DNA from: SZUA-442 sp963792405
GTDB taxonomy: Bacteria > Actinomycetota > Acidimicrobiia > Spongiisociales > UBA5794
DNA length: 64,000 nt
Assembly (NCBI GenBank): GCA_963792405.1
Contig: CAWBVU010000005.1
Coordinates: 124,001-188,000, forward strand
Reading direction: 5' to 3'
Below are positions 25,109 to 33,593 of the stretch, piece after piece (within the stretch, counting starts at the first letter, position 1; each line of letters opens with the position of its first letter). The notes under the pieces were generated by a model, which did no database searches, had not been told where the DNA came from, and saw nothing but the letters and a program-made list of their open reading frames with translations. The translations under genes and the position numbers were made by a program.

Positions 25109-25978
25109 TCAGGACGCGCCTCCCGACATGAGCCACTGCACGAACGTGTATGCGGGCTCTGCGGCCTCGTCCCCCACCGTCGCCCGGTATTTCATCAGGG
25201 CGGCGTCGAGCTCCGATCGCGACCATGGGCCGAGCAACACGCCGATCTCGGTCAGCGCGGCCGCGGCCTGCTCGATCGTGAACCGACCCTGGGTCACCTC
25301 CCGCCCCACGACGACGCCGGCGAGCTTGCGGCCATCGACGGAGAGATCCATGAGCCGTGCGATGTCATCGAGATCGCGCACGCCGCCCGCGGCGATGACC
25401 GGTTCGTCGACGATCGAGAGCGCCAGTTGCAACGCATCGAAGTTCGGCGGCTCGGCGAGCGCATCCCTCCCGACCTCGGAGATCATGAACGCCGCCGCGC
25501 CGCCGCTCGAGAGCTCGATCATCGTCTCCTCGAGGTACTGGCCCGTGCGCTCGGTCCATCCCTTGATCACGATCTCGAGGTCGGGCCTGACATCGAGGGC
25601 GACGACGATACGGTGCGGGTGCGTGCGATTCAACTCCCAGAAGGCCACCTGGTCGACGATGGCGAGCGTTCCGATGACGGCACGCCATGCCCCCATGTTG
25701 AGGACGCGCTCGACGTCGAGCTGTGAGCGGATGCCGCCGCCGACCTGCACCGGCACGTCGACGGCCTTGATGATCGAGGCGATGAGCTTGCGGTTCTTGT
25801 AGTCGCCGTAGGCCGCAGCATCGAGGTCGACGATGTGGAGCCGATCGGCCCCCTTCGCGACCCACCCTTTCGCCCTGTTGACGGGATCGTCGTCGAGCGC
25901 GATCACCTCGCTGATGTCACCGCGGGGGAGGCGGACGGCCCTGCCATCGAGAATGTTGACGCGCGCATAGAGATCCAT
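25109..25978 (-). CDS. HisA-like TIM-barrel protein with altered catalytic residues
   Basis: The 289-residue protein resembles HisA/PriA, the ProFAR isomerase of histidine synthesis: GRAVRL after strand 1, HIVDLDAA, VQVGGGIRS, AVIGT, PVIAAGGVRDLDD, and GVVVGREVTQGRFT, which are the two phosphate-binding loops. Changes are notable. The first catalytic Asp (strand 1) is Asn8; the Thr of strand 6 is Ser167; and the usual DGT is DAL. Asp129, the second catalytic residue, is kept. About 40 extra residues follow the barrel. It is not among his genes. It may act on another phosphorylated sugar or amine, or be catalytically silent. Confidence 0.75.
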   Translation of the reverse strand: MDLYARVNILDGRAVRLPRGDISEVIALDDDPVNRAKGWVAKGADRLHIVDLDAAAYGDYKNRKLIASIIKAVDVPVQVGGGIRSQLDVERVLNMGAWRAVIGTLAIVDQVAFWELNRTHPHRIVVALDVRPDLEIVIKGWTERTGQYLEETMIELSSGGAAAFMISEVGRDALAEPPNFDALQLALSIVDEPVIAAGGVRDLDDIARLMDLSVDGRKLAGVVVGREVTQGRFTIEQAAAALTEIGVLLGPWSRSELDAALMKYRATVGDEAAEPAYTFVQWLMSGGAS

Positions 25979-26062
25979 GCACCAAACCTACATGGTGAAC
26001 GTCCACTGTGGAGGGGGACGATGCCCGATCTCCGTGCAGGGGCGGACCGATGGGACGAGGCG

Positions 26063-26099
26063 AGGCGGTCCCTTCGAACGACCATCGAAGGGACCGCCT
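26063..26099. other. Perfect 15-bp inverted repeat in gene-free stretch
   Basis: AGGCGGTCCCTTCGA at 26063-26077 and its exact complement at 26085-26099 flank a 7-base loop. It lies in the 393-base stretch 25979-26371 that holds no convincing gene. There is no T-run after it on either strand. It is 85 bases upstream of the HisA-like gene, so it could be part of that gene's leader, or a separate RNA. Confidence 0.7.
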
Positions 26100-26114
26100 G
26101 TGAGGCAAACCTGA

Positions 26115-26147
26115 GGGCGGGGCGGAGATTCGGACTCCACCCCACCC
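26115..26147 (-). ncRNA. Second hairpin, minus-strand RNA candidate
   Basis: Read on the minus strand, GGGTGGGGTGGAG, a 7-base loop TCCGAAT, and CTCCGCCCCGCCC form a 13-bp stem with two G-U pairs. On the plus strand the same positions would be A/C mismatches, so the minus-strand RNA is the folded form. It is 15 bases from the 26063-26099 hairpin. The pair may be a structured leader of the HisA-like gene or a small RNA. The loop resembles a tRNA T-loop, but no acceptor stem or anticodon arm was found. Confidence 0.4.
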
Positions 26148-26371
26148 GGTATCGCAGCTCCTGGGCACCGAACCCCTCGAAGGCGCCCATCCGCTCGGCT
26201 GCGATGCAGGTGCAGGCGAGCGGTGGAGACGTGCTGGCGGCACACCCGCTCCCTGACGACGAGAAAGGTAGGCCGGTCAGGTGAACGCAGTGTGACCCGA
26301 GGGCGAAGGGATCGTGATACCTGCGATCCGTGCGGTGTCCGCATCGAGGGGGCCGCGACGGATCCGAAGAC

Positions 26372-26608
26372 CTACCGGTAGCGCCAGACGATGCGACCCA
26401 TGGAGGGGTCGTACGCCGACACGTCCACCTCGACGGAGTCACCGGGGATGATCCGAATCATGCGACCTTTGCGCATCTTGCCGGACGCACGGGCCGTCAC
26501 CTCGTGGCCGGTGTCGAGCTTGACCCTGAACGTGGCGTTCGGAAGCGTCTCGACCACGACACCCTTGGCCCTGAAGTAGTCGTCCTTGCCTGCGATGAGT
26601 AGCTCCAA
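26372..26608 (-). CDS. infA: Translation initiation factor IF-1 homologue
   Basis: IF-1 binds the 30S A site during initiation. The OB-fold sequence is clear: AKGVVVETLPNATFRV, GHEVTARASGKMRKGRMIRIIPGD, VEVDVSAYDPSMGRIVWRYR. The gene stands alone, not in a ribosomal-protein operon, so it may be a second copy. Its start is odd: family alignment would begin at ATC 26596 (IAGKDD), which has GGAG six bases upstream; canonical choices are TTG 26608 or GTG 26623. The boundary given uses TTG. Codons before the ATC have poor G/C third positions. A TACGAT -10 box lies at 26652-26647. Confidence 0.82.
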   Translation of the reverse strand: MELLIAGKDDYFRAKGVVVETLPNATFRVKLDTGHEVTARASGKMRKGRMIRIIPGDSVEVDVSAYDPSMGRIVWRYR

Positions 26609-26691
26609 TCGATGCGGCCACACCCGGCGGCCGTTCGGACACGGGCATCGTAGCGGCGCCGGGCTCGTCTCGGCACTCGACGTTCGCGTGG

Positions 26692-27432
26692 TCAGGCGCC
26701 CGCGGGCACCATCCCGACGATCCGGCCCGTCCGGTCGACGACCGGGATGGGCGATCCCGCGAAGAAGGGGCGCACATCCGCGACGACGGTCGCCGGCTCC
26801 CCCGCACCGACGGAGACGGGGGGCTCCATCAGGTCGGACACGGGTCTCGAGTCGTTCGAGGCCTCCAGGGCATCCCCACGGACGACGCCCACGAGGATCC
26901 CGTGGTCTGCGACGGCGATCACCGGGTGGCGCACGAGTCGCCGCACATCGCCCACCGACATGTGTGGCCCGACGACCGACTCCGATTGGTCGGTACCGAG
27001 ATGGAAGCACCGCGGTGGCGCCGAGCGCACGATGACGACACCTCCGGGAGCCCCCACCGCGAGACGGTGGCCGGCTCCGTAGATCTGGCGCTGGAACCAG
27101 GATCCGCCGGGAGCCCCGACCACGAGCAGCGTGTCCGCATCGAGGTCCTCGATCAGCTCGACGGCCGAGGATCCCTCGATCACGCGACGTTCCACGGAGG
27201 ACGCCGTGCTCGTGAGCTCCGCGAGCCGTTCCTCCGTGCGTGGGCGGTCCTCGTCAGACCGATACACCGACACCGCCGCGCCGGGGACTCCGAGGGCGGA
27301 GGAGAGGCGCGCGGCGACGAGAACGGCGAGTGGGGAATGAGGGCCTTCGCCGATCGCAGCCGTCACGGAGCGAACGGCATCGATGCGAACGGCCTGGGGC
27401 ACGATGATCGGGATGAGGTCGAAACTCGTCAA
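26692..27432 (-). CDS. Universal stress protein domain fused to CBS domain
   Basis: From the TTG at 27432 the product has 246 residues: an atypical USP fold (LIPIIVPQAVRID, LLVVGAPGGSWFQRQIYGAGHRLAV, VVIVRSAP) then a CBS-like pair (VGDVRRLVRHPVIAVADHGILVGVVRGDAL, PVSDLMEPPVSVGAG, PIPVVDRTGRIVGMVPA). CBS pairs bind adenine nucleotides, which suggests an energy or cyclic-nucleotide sensor. The frame stays open, with about 85% G/C third positions, for 67 more codons back to the stop of the upstream USP gene, yet has no ATG or GTG there. The real protein is probably longer (see findings). Confidence 0.72.
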   Translation of the reverse strand: MTSFDLIPIIVPQAVRIDAVRSVTAAIGEGPHSPLAVLVAARLSSALGVPGAAVSVYRSDEDRPRTEERLAELTSTASSVERRVIEGSSAVELIEDLDADTLLVVGAPGGSWFQRQIYGAGHRLAVGAPGGVVIVRSAPPRCFHLGTDQSESVVGPHMSVGDVRRLVRHPVIAVADHGILVGVVRGDALEASNDSRPVSDLMEPPVSVGAGEPATVVADVRPFFAGSPIPVVDRTGRIVGMVPAGA

Positions 27433-27633
27433 CTTCCTCGAGACGACGGCGCCGATACGCTCCCTGATGCTCGTCGCCCTGAGGTCCCCGTCGATCCTCG
27501 TCGCCGCCTCGCCCGACAGGGCGCCTGCGAGGTCGGCGCACGCCTCACCACGTGTCCAGCCGACACGTCGCAGGGGATCGTGATCGATGGTGGAGTCGTC
27601 CTGGTTCAGGCTGGCCGTCCTCGTCTCTTCGCG

Positions 27634-28596
27634 TCACACGACGATCGGGGTCTCGAATCCCCGCGGCTTCACGGCGAGCACCGAGGCCTCGATCGTGCCG
27701 AGCACGCGCTCGGCCGTATTGCCCATGAAGACCCCCCTGAGGCCCGCTCGGGCCAGCGTCCCCATCACCACGACGCCGGGTCGGTGTGTCTCGAGGAGGC
27801 TGGGGATCACGATACCCGGTTCACCCTTCTCGAGGTGCACCTCGATGGGCACGTCGGGCCGGGGCCCCGTTTCGAGCAGCCGCTTGAGGCCCATCGTGGC
27901 GATCTGGTGCTCCTCGGTGACCATGGCGTCGATCTGCTCGGCTGGCGGCCTCACCCGTCCCCTCCTCAGCAACGACTCGCCCTCCAGCCTCCATGCGTGG
28001 ATGACGTGCAGCACACCGAGGCGTCTGGCGGCGAGGGAGGAGGCCAGCTCGAGCAGGATGAGGTTCAGCGACTCGCCATGGATCCCATCGTCGAACGGCC
28101 CCACGGCCACGGCGACATCGGGACTCTCACCGTCCCTTCCGGAGTCGACCCACACCGGCACGGGACACTTGCGCAGCAGATGCATCGCCAACGACGAGCC
28201 GGCGAGGCCGGGAACGCGGGTGGTGGGCGTGCCACCGACCATCACGAGGTCGTGGCCGTCACGGATGACCTTTCTGATGACCTCGACGAAATCCGTGCCG
28301 GCCGCCACGTCGACGTCCGCCGGTGGTGCCCCCGTACCCACCACGGTCCCGTCGGAGGAGGTTGCGGAGGCGATGTCGACGAGTTCCTCGCGCCTCGCAT
28401 CGAGGAGGAAGCTGCGCACGTCGAAGACCTCGCCATCCCGCAGCACCACCCGGCGCTCCGCACGCTCGGAGTCCACGACGCCGAACAGCGTGACGCGACC
28501 ATCGTTGCGTCGCGCGAGATCGACGGCGCGGGCGACGAGCCGCTCGGTGCCGTCGCCCTGCGTGGCGACGACGAGGATGTTCCTGAACCGCTTCAT
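27634..28596 (-). CDS. uspE: Tandem universal stress protein (UspE-like)
   Basis: The 320-residue protein holds two USP domains. The first runs from FRNILVVATQGD to about residue 150; the second ends with VVVMGTLARAGLRGVFMGNTAERVLGTIEASVLAVKPRGF, the G-x2-G-x9-G-S/T nucleotide loop region and the UspE-type terminus. UspE proteins respond to starvation, oxidative and iron stress. Its ATG overlaps the winged-helix gene stop (ATGA), so the two are co-translated, and the USP-CBS gene follows. It is divergent from the Kef/Mrp operon, suggesting that it reports ion or energy stress. Confidence 0.87.
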   Translation of the reverse strand: MKRFRNILVVATQGDGTERLVARAVDLARRNDGRVTLFGVVDSERAERRVVLRDGEVFDVRSFLLDARREELVDIASATSSDGTVVGTGAPPADVDVAAGTDFVEVIRKVIRDGHDLVMVGGTPTTRVPGLAGSSLAMHLLRKCPVPVWVDSGRDGESPDVAVAVGPFDDGIHGESLNLILLELASSLAARRLGVLHVIHAWRLEGESLLRRGRVRPPAEQIDAMVTEEHQIATMGLKRLLETGPRPDVPIEVHLEKGEPGIVIPSLLETHRPGVVVMGTLARAGLRGVFMGNTAERVLGTIEASVLAVKPRGFETPIVV

Positions 28597-28919
28597 CTCG
28601 AACCTCCCGTTCGGGATACCTCGATGCGGGGCGCCCCCTGACGGACGGAGCCCAATGACGCCACGTCCAGATGGCGCTCCATCGGATGCGGTGACTTACG
28701 CACCGTGTCGACCTCGTAGCGGTTCCTCCTCCCCACCTTCGTGTGGGAGAGGAAGCCCGAGGCCTCGAGCTCCCCGATGATGCGCTGTGCGGCGCGCTCG
28801 GTGATGCCCGCCCTCGCCGCGATGTCCCGGATGCGAATCTCCGGCTGCTCGGCGATGCACATGAGCACATGGCCATGGTTGGTGAGCAGGGCCCAACCGA
28901 CGTCGCTCCGTTCCCTCAT
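28593..28919 (-). CDS. Winged-helix transcription regulator, copy 1
   Basis: The 108-residue protein is a MarR/ArsR-like winged helix: LLTNHGHVLMCIAEQ, IRIRDIAARAGITERAAQRIIGELEASG (recognition helix), LSHTKVGRRNRYEV (wing), then SPHPMERHLDV. It has no obvious ligand domain. The ATG at 28919 is chosen because GAGGAG lies 7 bases upstream; the frame is open to 28946. It is strikingly similar to the gene at 36575-36862, over half identical by eye, and the two bracket the Kef/Mrp cluster. It leads a minus-strand unit with uspE and USP-CBS and probably controls the divergent promoters. Confidence 0.83.
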   Translation of the reverse strand: MRERSDVGWALLTNHGHVLMCIAEQPEIRIRDIAARAGITERAAQRIIGELEASGFLSHTKVGRRNRYEVDTVRKSPHPMERHLDVASLGSVRQGAPRIEVSRTGGSR

Positions 28920-28958
28920 GACAGACTCCTCATACCTGATACTCATTACATGAAACGT

Positions 28959-28988
28959 TTGACAGCACTTTATAACATGCGATAGTAT
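28959..28988 (+). promoter_or_regulatory. Sigma-70-type promoter of the kefB-mrp operon
   Basis: TTGACA (28959-28964), an 18-base spacer, and TAGTAT (28983-28988) form a near-consensus promoter in an AT-rich 110-base divergent region, 42 bases before the kefB-like start. The palindrome AAACGTTT (28953-28960) overlaps the -35 box and ACATGCGATA overlaps the -10. The adjacent winged-helix regulator may bind here. Confidence 0.6.
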
Positions 28989-29030
28989 TCACGCAACTCA
29001 TTTCGTACGACAAGGGACGGAGGGCCTCCC

Positions 29031-30860
29031 GTGAGCCTCGATGTGCTGAACCTGCTGCTGGTTCTCCTTGCCGCGCTCGCAGGCGGCTGGCTCGCCCAGC
29101 GCCTCGGGTACCCCGCGATCCTCGGCGAGCTCGGCGCCGGCATCATCCTCGGCCCTCCCCTGCTCGGACTGCTCCAGGCCGACGATGCGCTGACGGTGAT
29201 CGGCAAGCTCGGAGTCGTCCTGCTGATGCTGTACATCGGCCTCCACCTCGACCCGCGCGACATCGGCAACGCATCCAGGGCCGGCGCCTATGCCGCGGTC
29301 GGAGGCTTCATCGTCCCTGCAGCACTGGGATTCGGACTCATGATGGTCGTCGACGGCGACCCGATCGCCGCGACGTTCGTCGCGGTGGCGATGGGCGTCA
29401 CGTCATTGGCCACGAAGTCGAGGATCCTGGTCGACCTGGGCATCCTCCACACTCGCATCGCCCACGTCCTGATGGCAGGTGCGCTCTTCTCCGACATCGC
29501 GGCACTGATCATCTTCGCCGCCGTCCTCGGCCTTGCCGCGACCGGGACGATCGCCGTTGGCGGCATTGCTCTCGCTGCGCTCAAGGCGGGCGTGTTCCTG
29601 TTGGGCACATGGATCATCGGGACCCGACTGTTCCCGATCATCGGCATGCGTCTCGCATCCAGGAACGCCGATGTCTCGATGGTCACCTTCGTGGCCGTGC
29701 TCGCCGGACTCGCCTTCGCCGCCGCAGCCGATGCCGCGGGCCTTCATGCGATCCTCGGCGCCTTCCTCGCAGGGCTCTACATCCGTGAGGGCGTCCTCCC
29801 CCACAACCACCTCTCCGGCGTGGAGCGCAGGATGAAGGGCGTCTCCGTCGGGCTCCTCGCACCAGTGTTCTTCGTGACGGCGGGATTCCAGGTCTCCTTC
29901 GACGTGTTCACCGAGGCGCCGATGCTGCTCGCGCTCGTCATCGTGCTCGCGACCGTGGGCAAGATCGTCGGGACGGCCGTCTTCTATCTGCCCACCGGGT
30001 ACGGGTTCCGGGAGGGACTCGCGGTCGGGGCGGGGATGAACGGACGCGGTGCGGTCGAGATCATCGTCGCAGAGATCGCCCTCGCCGCCGGCCTCATCGA
30101 TGCAACGGTGTTCTCGATCCTGGTCTTCATGGCGATCGCGACGACCGCGACCGTGCCGATCCTGCTCACCGCTGCGGTCCGCCACCTCAAGGGCAGGGGC
30201 GAGCTGGTCGCCGACGACCGCGAGGGCGTCATCATCGTCGGCGCAGGACCGACCGCAAGGGAGGTCGCGAAGCACCTCGAGCCCGGCTCCGTCACCGTCA
30301 TCGACACCAACCCGAACCACTGCAGGGATGCCGAGGCGATGGACCTCCGTGTGGTCAAGGGCAACGCTCTCGATGTCGACGTCCTCGACGAGGCGGGCGC
30401 GGCCAATGCCAAGGCCCTCCTCGCCGTCACCGCCAACGGCGAGGTCAACCTCCTCGCGGCCAGGATCGCCACCGATCGGTTCGGCGTCCCGGAGATCCTC
30501 GTCGCCATGCCACCGCACACCACCAACGGCATGCACGAGATGCTCGACGAGATCGGCGCACGGCTCATGTTCGGACGCACCACGGACCTCACGACATGGG
30601 ACACCGACATCGAGCGCGGCGACGTGACCGAGATCGTCGTGACCGTCGCGACACCGGAGGAGGTCCTCACCGCGGGCACGCCGGTCGGACCGACCGCTGC
30701 GAGCATGGAGAGCCTCCCCATCGTCGTGCGCACGCGCGAAGGCGGCGTCACCGCCTTCAGCCAGGAACGGGACCTCACACCCGACGATCGCATCGTGGCG
30801 CTCGGACGCCCGAGCGGGTCCCGAACCTCCCACCACGACCCCATCGCCACCGCAGACTGA
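29031..30860 (+). CDS. kefB: KefB-like CPA2 cation/proton antiporter with RCK (TrkA-N) module
   Basis: The 609-residue membrane protein has a CPA2 antiporter domain (about residues 1-385): LAQRLGYPAILGELGAGIILGP, GVVLLMLYIGLHLD, GLHAILGAFLAGLYIRE, LLAPVFFVTAGFQV and GAGMNGRGAVEIIVAEIA. It is followed by a Rossmann RCK domain (VIIVGAGPTAREVAKHL, VIDTNPNH, VVKGNALD) and a TrkA-C segment. Such proteins exchange K+ or Na+ for H+ and are gated by nucleotides or glutathione adducts bound to RCK. GTG with GGAGG about 8 bases upstream. It leads the plus-strand operon, 43 bases before mrpA. Confidence 0.9.
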   Translation: MSLDVLNLLLVLLAALAGGWLAQRLGYPAILGELGAGIILGPPLLGLLQADDALTVIGKLGVVLLMLYIGLHLDPRDIGNASRAGAYAAVGGFIVPAALGFGLMMVVDGDPIAATFVAVAMGVTSLATKSRILVDLGILHTRIAHVLMAGALFSDIAALIIFAAVLGLAATGTIAVGGIALAALKAGVFLLGTWIIGTRLFPIIGMRLASRNADVSMVTFVAVLAGLAFAAAADAAGLHAILGAFLAGLYIREGVLPHNHLSGVERRMKGVSVGLLAPVFFVTAGFQVSFDVFTEAPMLLALVIVLATVGKIVGTAVFYLPTGYGFREGLAVGAGMNGRGAVEIIVAEIALAAGLIDATVFSILVFMAIATTATVPILLTAAVRHLKGRGELVADDREGVIIVGAGPTAREVAKHLEPGSVTVIDTNPNHCRDAEAMDLRVVKGNALDVDVLDEAGAANAKALLAVTANGEVNLLAARIATDRFGVPEILVAMPPHTTNGMHEMLDEIGARLMFGRTTDLTTWDTDIERGDVTEIVVTVATPEEVLTAGTPVGPTAASMESLPIVVRTREGGVTAFSQERDLTPDDRIVALGRPSGSRTSHHDPIATAD

Positions 30861-30903
30861 GCACACCACCCCACCCGCCGACGAGGCAGATCGCCAGTAC
30901 CCC

Positions 30904-33168
30904 ATGCCGCTCATCGTCTCCATCTCCGCCTACGTCGCCGTCATCCCCCTGATCTGGGGGCTGAGCGGTCGGCTCCCCCGCGCCGTCGTCCCTGTGGCCG
31001 CGGCGCCGTACGTCGGCCAACTCCTCCTCGTGGCGTCGATCACGCTCGGATGGGTCGAGGGAGGCGACGAGTTCATCGACTGGATCCCGTCCCTGGGTGT
31101 GGCGATCGGCGTGACGACGGACGCATTCGCCCTCGCCATGACGGCGATCGTCGCAGGCATCGGCCTCCTGATCGTGATCTACTCCGCCGGCTACTTCTCG
31201 GATCCCTCGAGGAGGGCCCGATTCCTCGCGTGGATGTCGCTGTTCACCGCCGGCATGGCGGGCATCGTGGCATCGGACGAGCTGATCGGACTCTTCGTCT
31301 TCTGGGAGATCACGACGGTGGCGTCGTACCTGCTCATCGGCTTCGACGACGAGAAAGCGGCGGCACGGGCGGCCGCCCTCCAGGCGATCCTCGTCACGAC
31401 GCTCGGCGGTCTGGCGATGCTCGCGGGCTTCATCCTCCTTGCCATGGCATCGGGAACGACGAGCATCCCGGAGATCGTGGGCGATCCCCCGACCGGCACG
31501 ACCGTGTCGATCGCGCTCGTGCTGGTCTTCCTCGGAGCCTTCACGAAGTCGGCGCAGTTCCCATTCCACTTCTGGCTCCCCGGTGCGATGGCCGCACCGA
31601 CACCGGCGTCGGCCTTCCTCCACTCGGCGACCATGGTCAAGGCCGGCGTCGTCCTCCTCCTTCTCCTCGCCCCTGGCTTTGCGACGACCACCGTGTGGAC
31701 GTGGACGGTGCCCGCCGTCGGCCTCATCACGATGATGGTCGGAGCGGTCGCCGCCATCGGCCAGCGCGACCTCAAGCTGCTCCTGGCACACGGGACCGTG
31801 AGCCAGCTCGGCTTCATGACGGCACTGATCGGCATGGGCCACACGGCTGCGGCATTCGGTGTGCTCATCGCGCACTCGCTCTTCAAGGCGTCGCTCTTCC
31901 TCGTCACGGGCATCGTCGACACGTCGACCGGCACACGCGACATCGGGGTGCTGTCGGGGGTCGGTCGTCGCATGCCGGTGGTCGCCACGGCAGGGGCCGT
32001 CGCCGCCGCATCCATGGCGGGCGTTCCGCCGATGCTCGGGTTCGTGTCGAAGGAGGCAGCCTTCGACGTCCTCATCGCGTCCGGCGACTGGCTCTCGCTC
32101 ACGGTGATCGCGGCCGCGTCGGTCGCGACGGTGGCGTATGCCGCTCGCTGGTGGTTCGGCGCCTTCGGCAGCCGCCCGCACATCGATGAGGTCACCGTGA
32201 CACCTCCCAGGCCCACGATGCTGTTCGCTCCCGTCCTCCTCGGAGGACTCACGGTCGGGTTCGGGCTCTTCCCCCTGCCGGTCGCGGACGCCGTGAAGGC
32301 CGCCGTCGGCCAGAGCGTCAAACTCGTACTCTGGCCCGGCTTCACGACGGCGTTGGCGCTTTCGACCCTCGTCCTGGCAGCGGGTTCATGGCTCTACCTG
32401 ACACTCGCGCGACCCGGCCAGCCTCTGGACGCGCCGACGCGCAGGCGCCTTCCCTCGATGGCTGCGGGGTATGAGGCAGCGGTGAGGAGCCTCATCCGCA
32501 CGGCTGACACCGTCACGGGCATCGTGCAGAACGGCTCGCTTCCCGTATACCTCGCGGTGATCGTCGTATCGGTCCTCGCAGTACCCGCCGCGACATGGCT
32601 GTTCACGTGGGACTCGTCGATCTCGGTGCCGCTGTGGAACCGACCCGCGGAGCTCGCCCTCGCGGTGATCGCCGCAGCGGGGGCCATCGCCGCGACGAGG
32701 GCACAGCGACGGATGGCGGCCGCGCTCATGATCGGAGTGGTGGGCTACGCGATCGCCGGCATCTTCGTGATCTTCTCGGCTCCCGACCTCGCGCTCACGC
32801 AGCTCCTGATCGAGACCCTGACCGTTGCGCTGTTCGCCCTCGTCCTCGCGAAGTTGCCGAGGCGGTTCGGCGCGGAGCCACGATCCCTCTCCCTCAGGGC
32901 CAGGATCGCCGTTGCCCTCTTCGCAGGCACCGTCATCACGTTCGCCGCCCTCGCCACGTCGACGGTGACACCCGACCGTTCCATCGCAGACGACTATGTG
33001 GCGCTGTCGCCGGAGGCTGGTGGCACGAACGTCGTGAACATCGTCCTGACGAACTTCCGAGCCCTCGACACCCTCGGTGAGATCACGGTGCTGGTCGCTG
33101 CCGGCGTCGGGATCGGAGCCCTCGTGGGATCGAGGCGGACGCGTGCGGAGAGGCGCGGACCGTCATGA
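30904..33168 (+). CDS. mrpA: Mrp/Mnh antiporter subunit A
   Basis: MrpA is the large NuoL-like subunit of the multisubunit Na+/H+ antiporter. The 754-residue product has about 19-20 membrane helices, the Proton_antipo_M region (FVFWEITTVASYLLIGF, FTKSAQFPFHFWLPGAMAAPTPASAFLHSATMVKAGV, LLLAHGTVSQLGF, HSLFKASLFLVTG), then the DUF4040-type segment (IFSAPDLALTQLLIETLTVALFALVL) and the C-terminal FRALDTLGEITVLVAAGVG. It carries the Lys and His residues needed for proton transfer. A four-base ATGA overlap joins it to mrpB. The ribosome-binding site is weak, so it may depend on upstream translation. Confidence 0.94.
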   Translation: MPLIVSISAYVAVIPLIWGLSGRLPRAVVPVAAAPYVGQLLLVASITLGWVEGGDEFIDWIPSLGVAIGVTTDAFALAMTAIVAGIGLLIVIYSAGYFSDPSRRARFLAWMSLFTAGMAGIVASDELIGLFVFWEITTVASYLLIGFDDEKAAARAAALQAILVTTLGGLAMLAGFILLAMASGTTSIPEIVGDPPTGTTVSIALVLVFLGAFTKSAQFPFHFWLPGAMAAPTPASAFLHSATMVKAGVVLLLLLAPGFATTTVWTWTVPAVGLITMMVGAVAAIGQRDLKLLLAHGTVSQLGFMTALIGMGHTAAAFGVLIAHSLFKASLFLVTGIVDTSTGTRDIGVLSGVGRRMPVVATAGAVAAASMAGVPPMLGFVSKEAAFDVLIASGDWLSLTVIAAASVATVAYAARWWFGAFGSRPHIDEVTVTPPRPTMLFAPVLLGGLTVGFGLFPLPVADAVKAAVGQSVKLVLWPGFTTALALSTLVLAAGSWLYLTLARPGQPLDAPTRRRLPSMAAGYEAAVRSLIRTADTVTGIVQNGSLPVYLAVIVVSVLAVPAATWLFTWDSSISVPLWNRPAELALAVIAAAGAIAATRAQRRMAAALMIGVVGYAIAGIFVIFSAPDLALTQLLIETLTVALFALVLAKLPRRFGAEPRSLSLRARIAVALFAGTVITFAALATSTVTPDRSIADDYVALSPEAGGTNVVNIVLTNFRALDTLGEITVLVAAGVGIGALVGSRRTRAERRGPS

Positions 33169-33593
33169 GGATCCGCTTCTCGCCGCTGCTGTCCACCGGA
33201 ACCCAGACCATGGTTCCGACGCTGATGCTGTTCTCCCTGTACCTGCTCGTGGTCGGCCATGACGTTCCCGGCGGAGGGTTCGCAGGTGGCCTCATCGCGT
33301 CCACGGGCCTGCTCCTGATCTTCCTCGCGTTCGGGAGGAGGGGCCTTCGCCGAGCCCTCCCCATCGAACCGCAGACCGCCATGGGGATCGGGCTGATCCT
33401 CGCGATCGCGGCGGGACTCATCGGTCTCGTCTTCGGCGGGGCGTTCCTCACCTACGAGTTCGCACAGTGGACGATGCCCATCATCGGCGATGTCAAGGTG
33501 TCGACCCTGCTGCTGTTCGATCTCGGCGTGTACGTCGTCGTGATCGGACTCGTGACGACCGCCATCCTCGACCTCGGATCGGATCCATCATGA
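33165..33593 (+). CDS. mrpB: Mrp/Mnh antiporter subunit B
   Basis: The 142-residue membrane protein has four helices with the MnhB signature VGHDVPGGGFAGGLIASTGLLLIFLAFG near residue 30 and a terminal FDLGVYVVVIGLVTTAI. MrpB packs beside MrpA in the antiporter complex. It overlaps mrpA and mrpC by ATGA junctions, so all are co-translated. Confidence 0.93.
   Translation: MRIRFSPLLSTGTQTMVPTLMLFSLYLLVVGHDVPGGGFAGGLIASTGLLLIFLAFGRRGLRRALPIEPQTAMGIGLILAIAAGLIGLVFGGAFLTYEFAQWTMPIIGDVKVSTLLLFDLGVYVVVIGLVTTAILDLGSDPS

Noticed and set aside
26115..26147. tRNA or tmRNA because of a T-arm-like hairpin
   Set aside because: The loop TCCGAAT departs from TTCRANY, no matching 5' acceptor strand or anticodon arm lies upstream, and the long GC stem is not a T-arm.
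25835..26284. Plus-strand 149-codon frame across the HisA-like start and the hairpins
   Set aside because: Half overlaps the HisA-like gene antisense and the rest spans the stem-loops. No ribosome-binding site or domain supports it.
26902..28641. A 579-codon plus-strand frame opposite uspE and USP-CBS
   Set aside because: The minus-strand proteins have clear USP and CBS motifs. The plus-strand translation is low-complexity shadow sequence.
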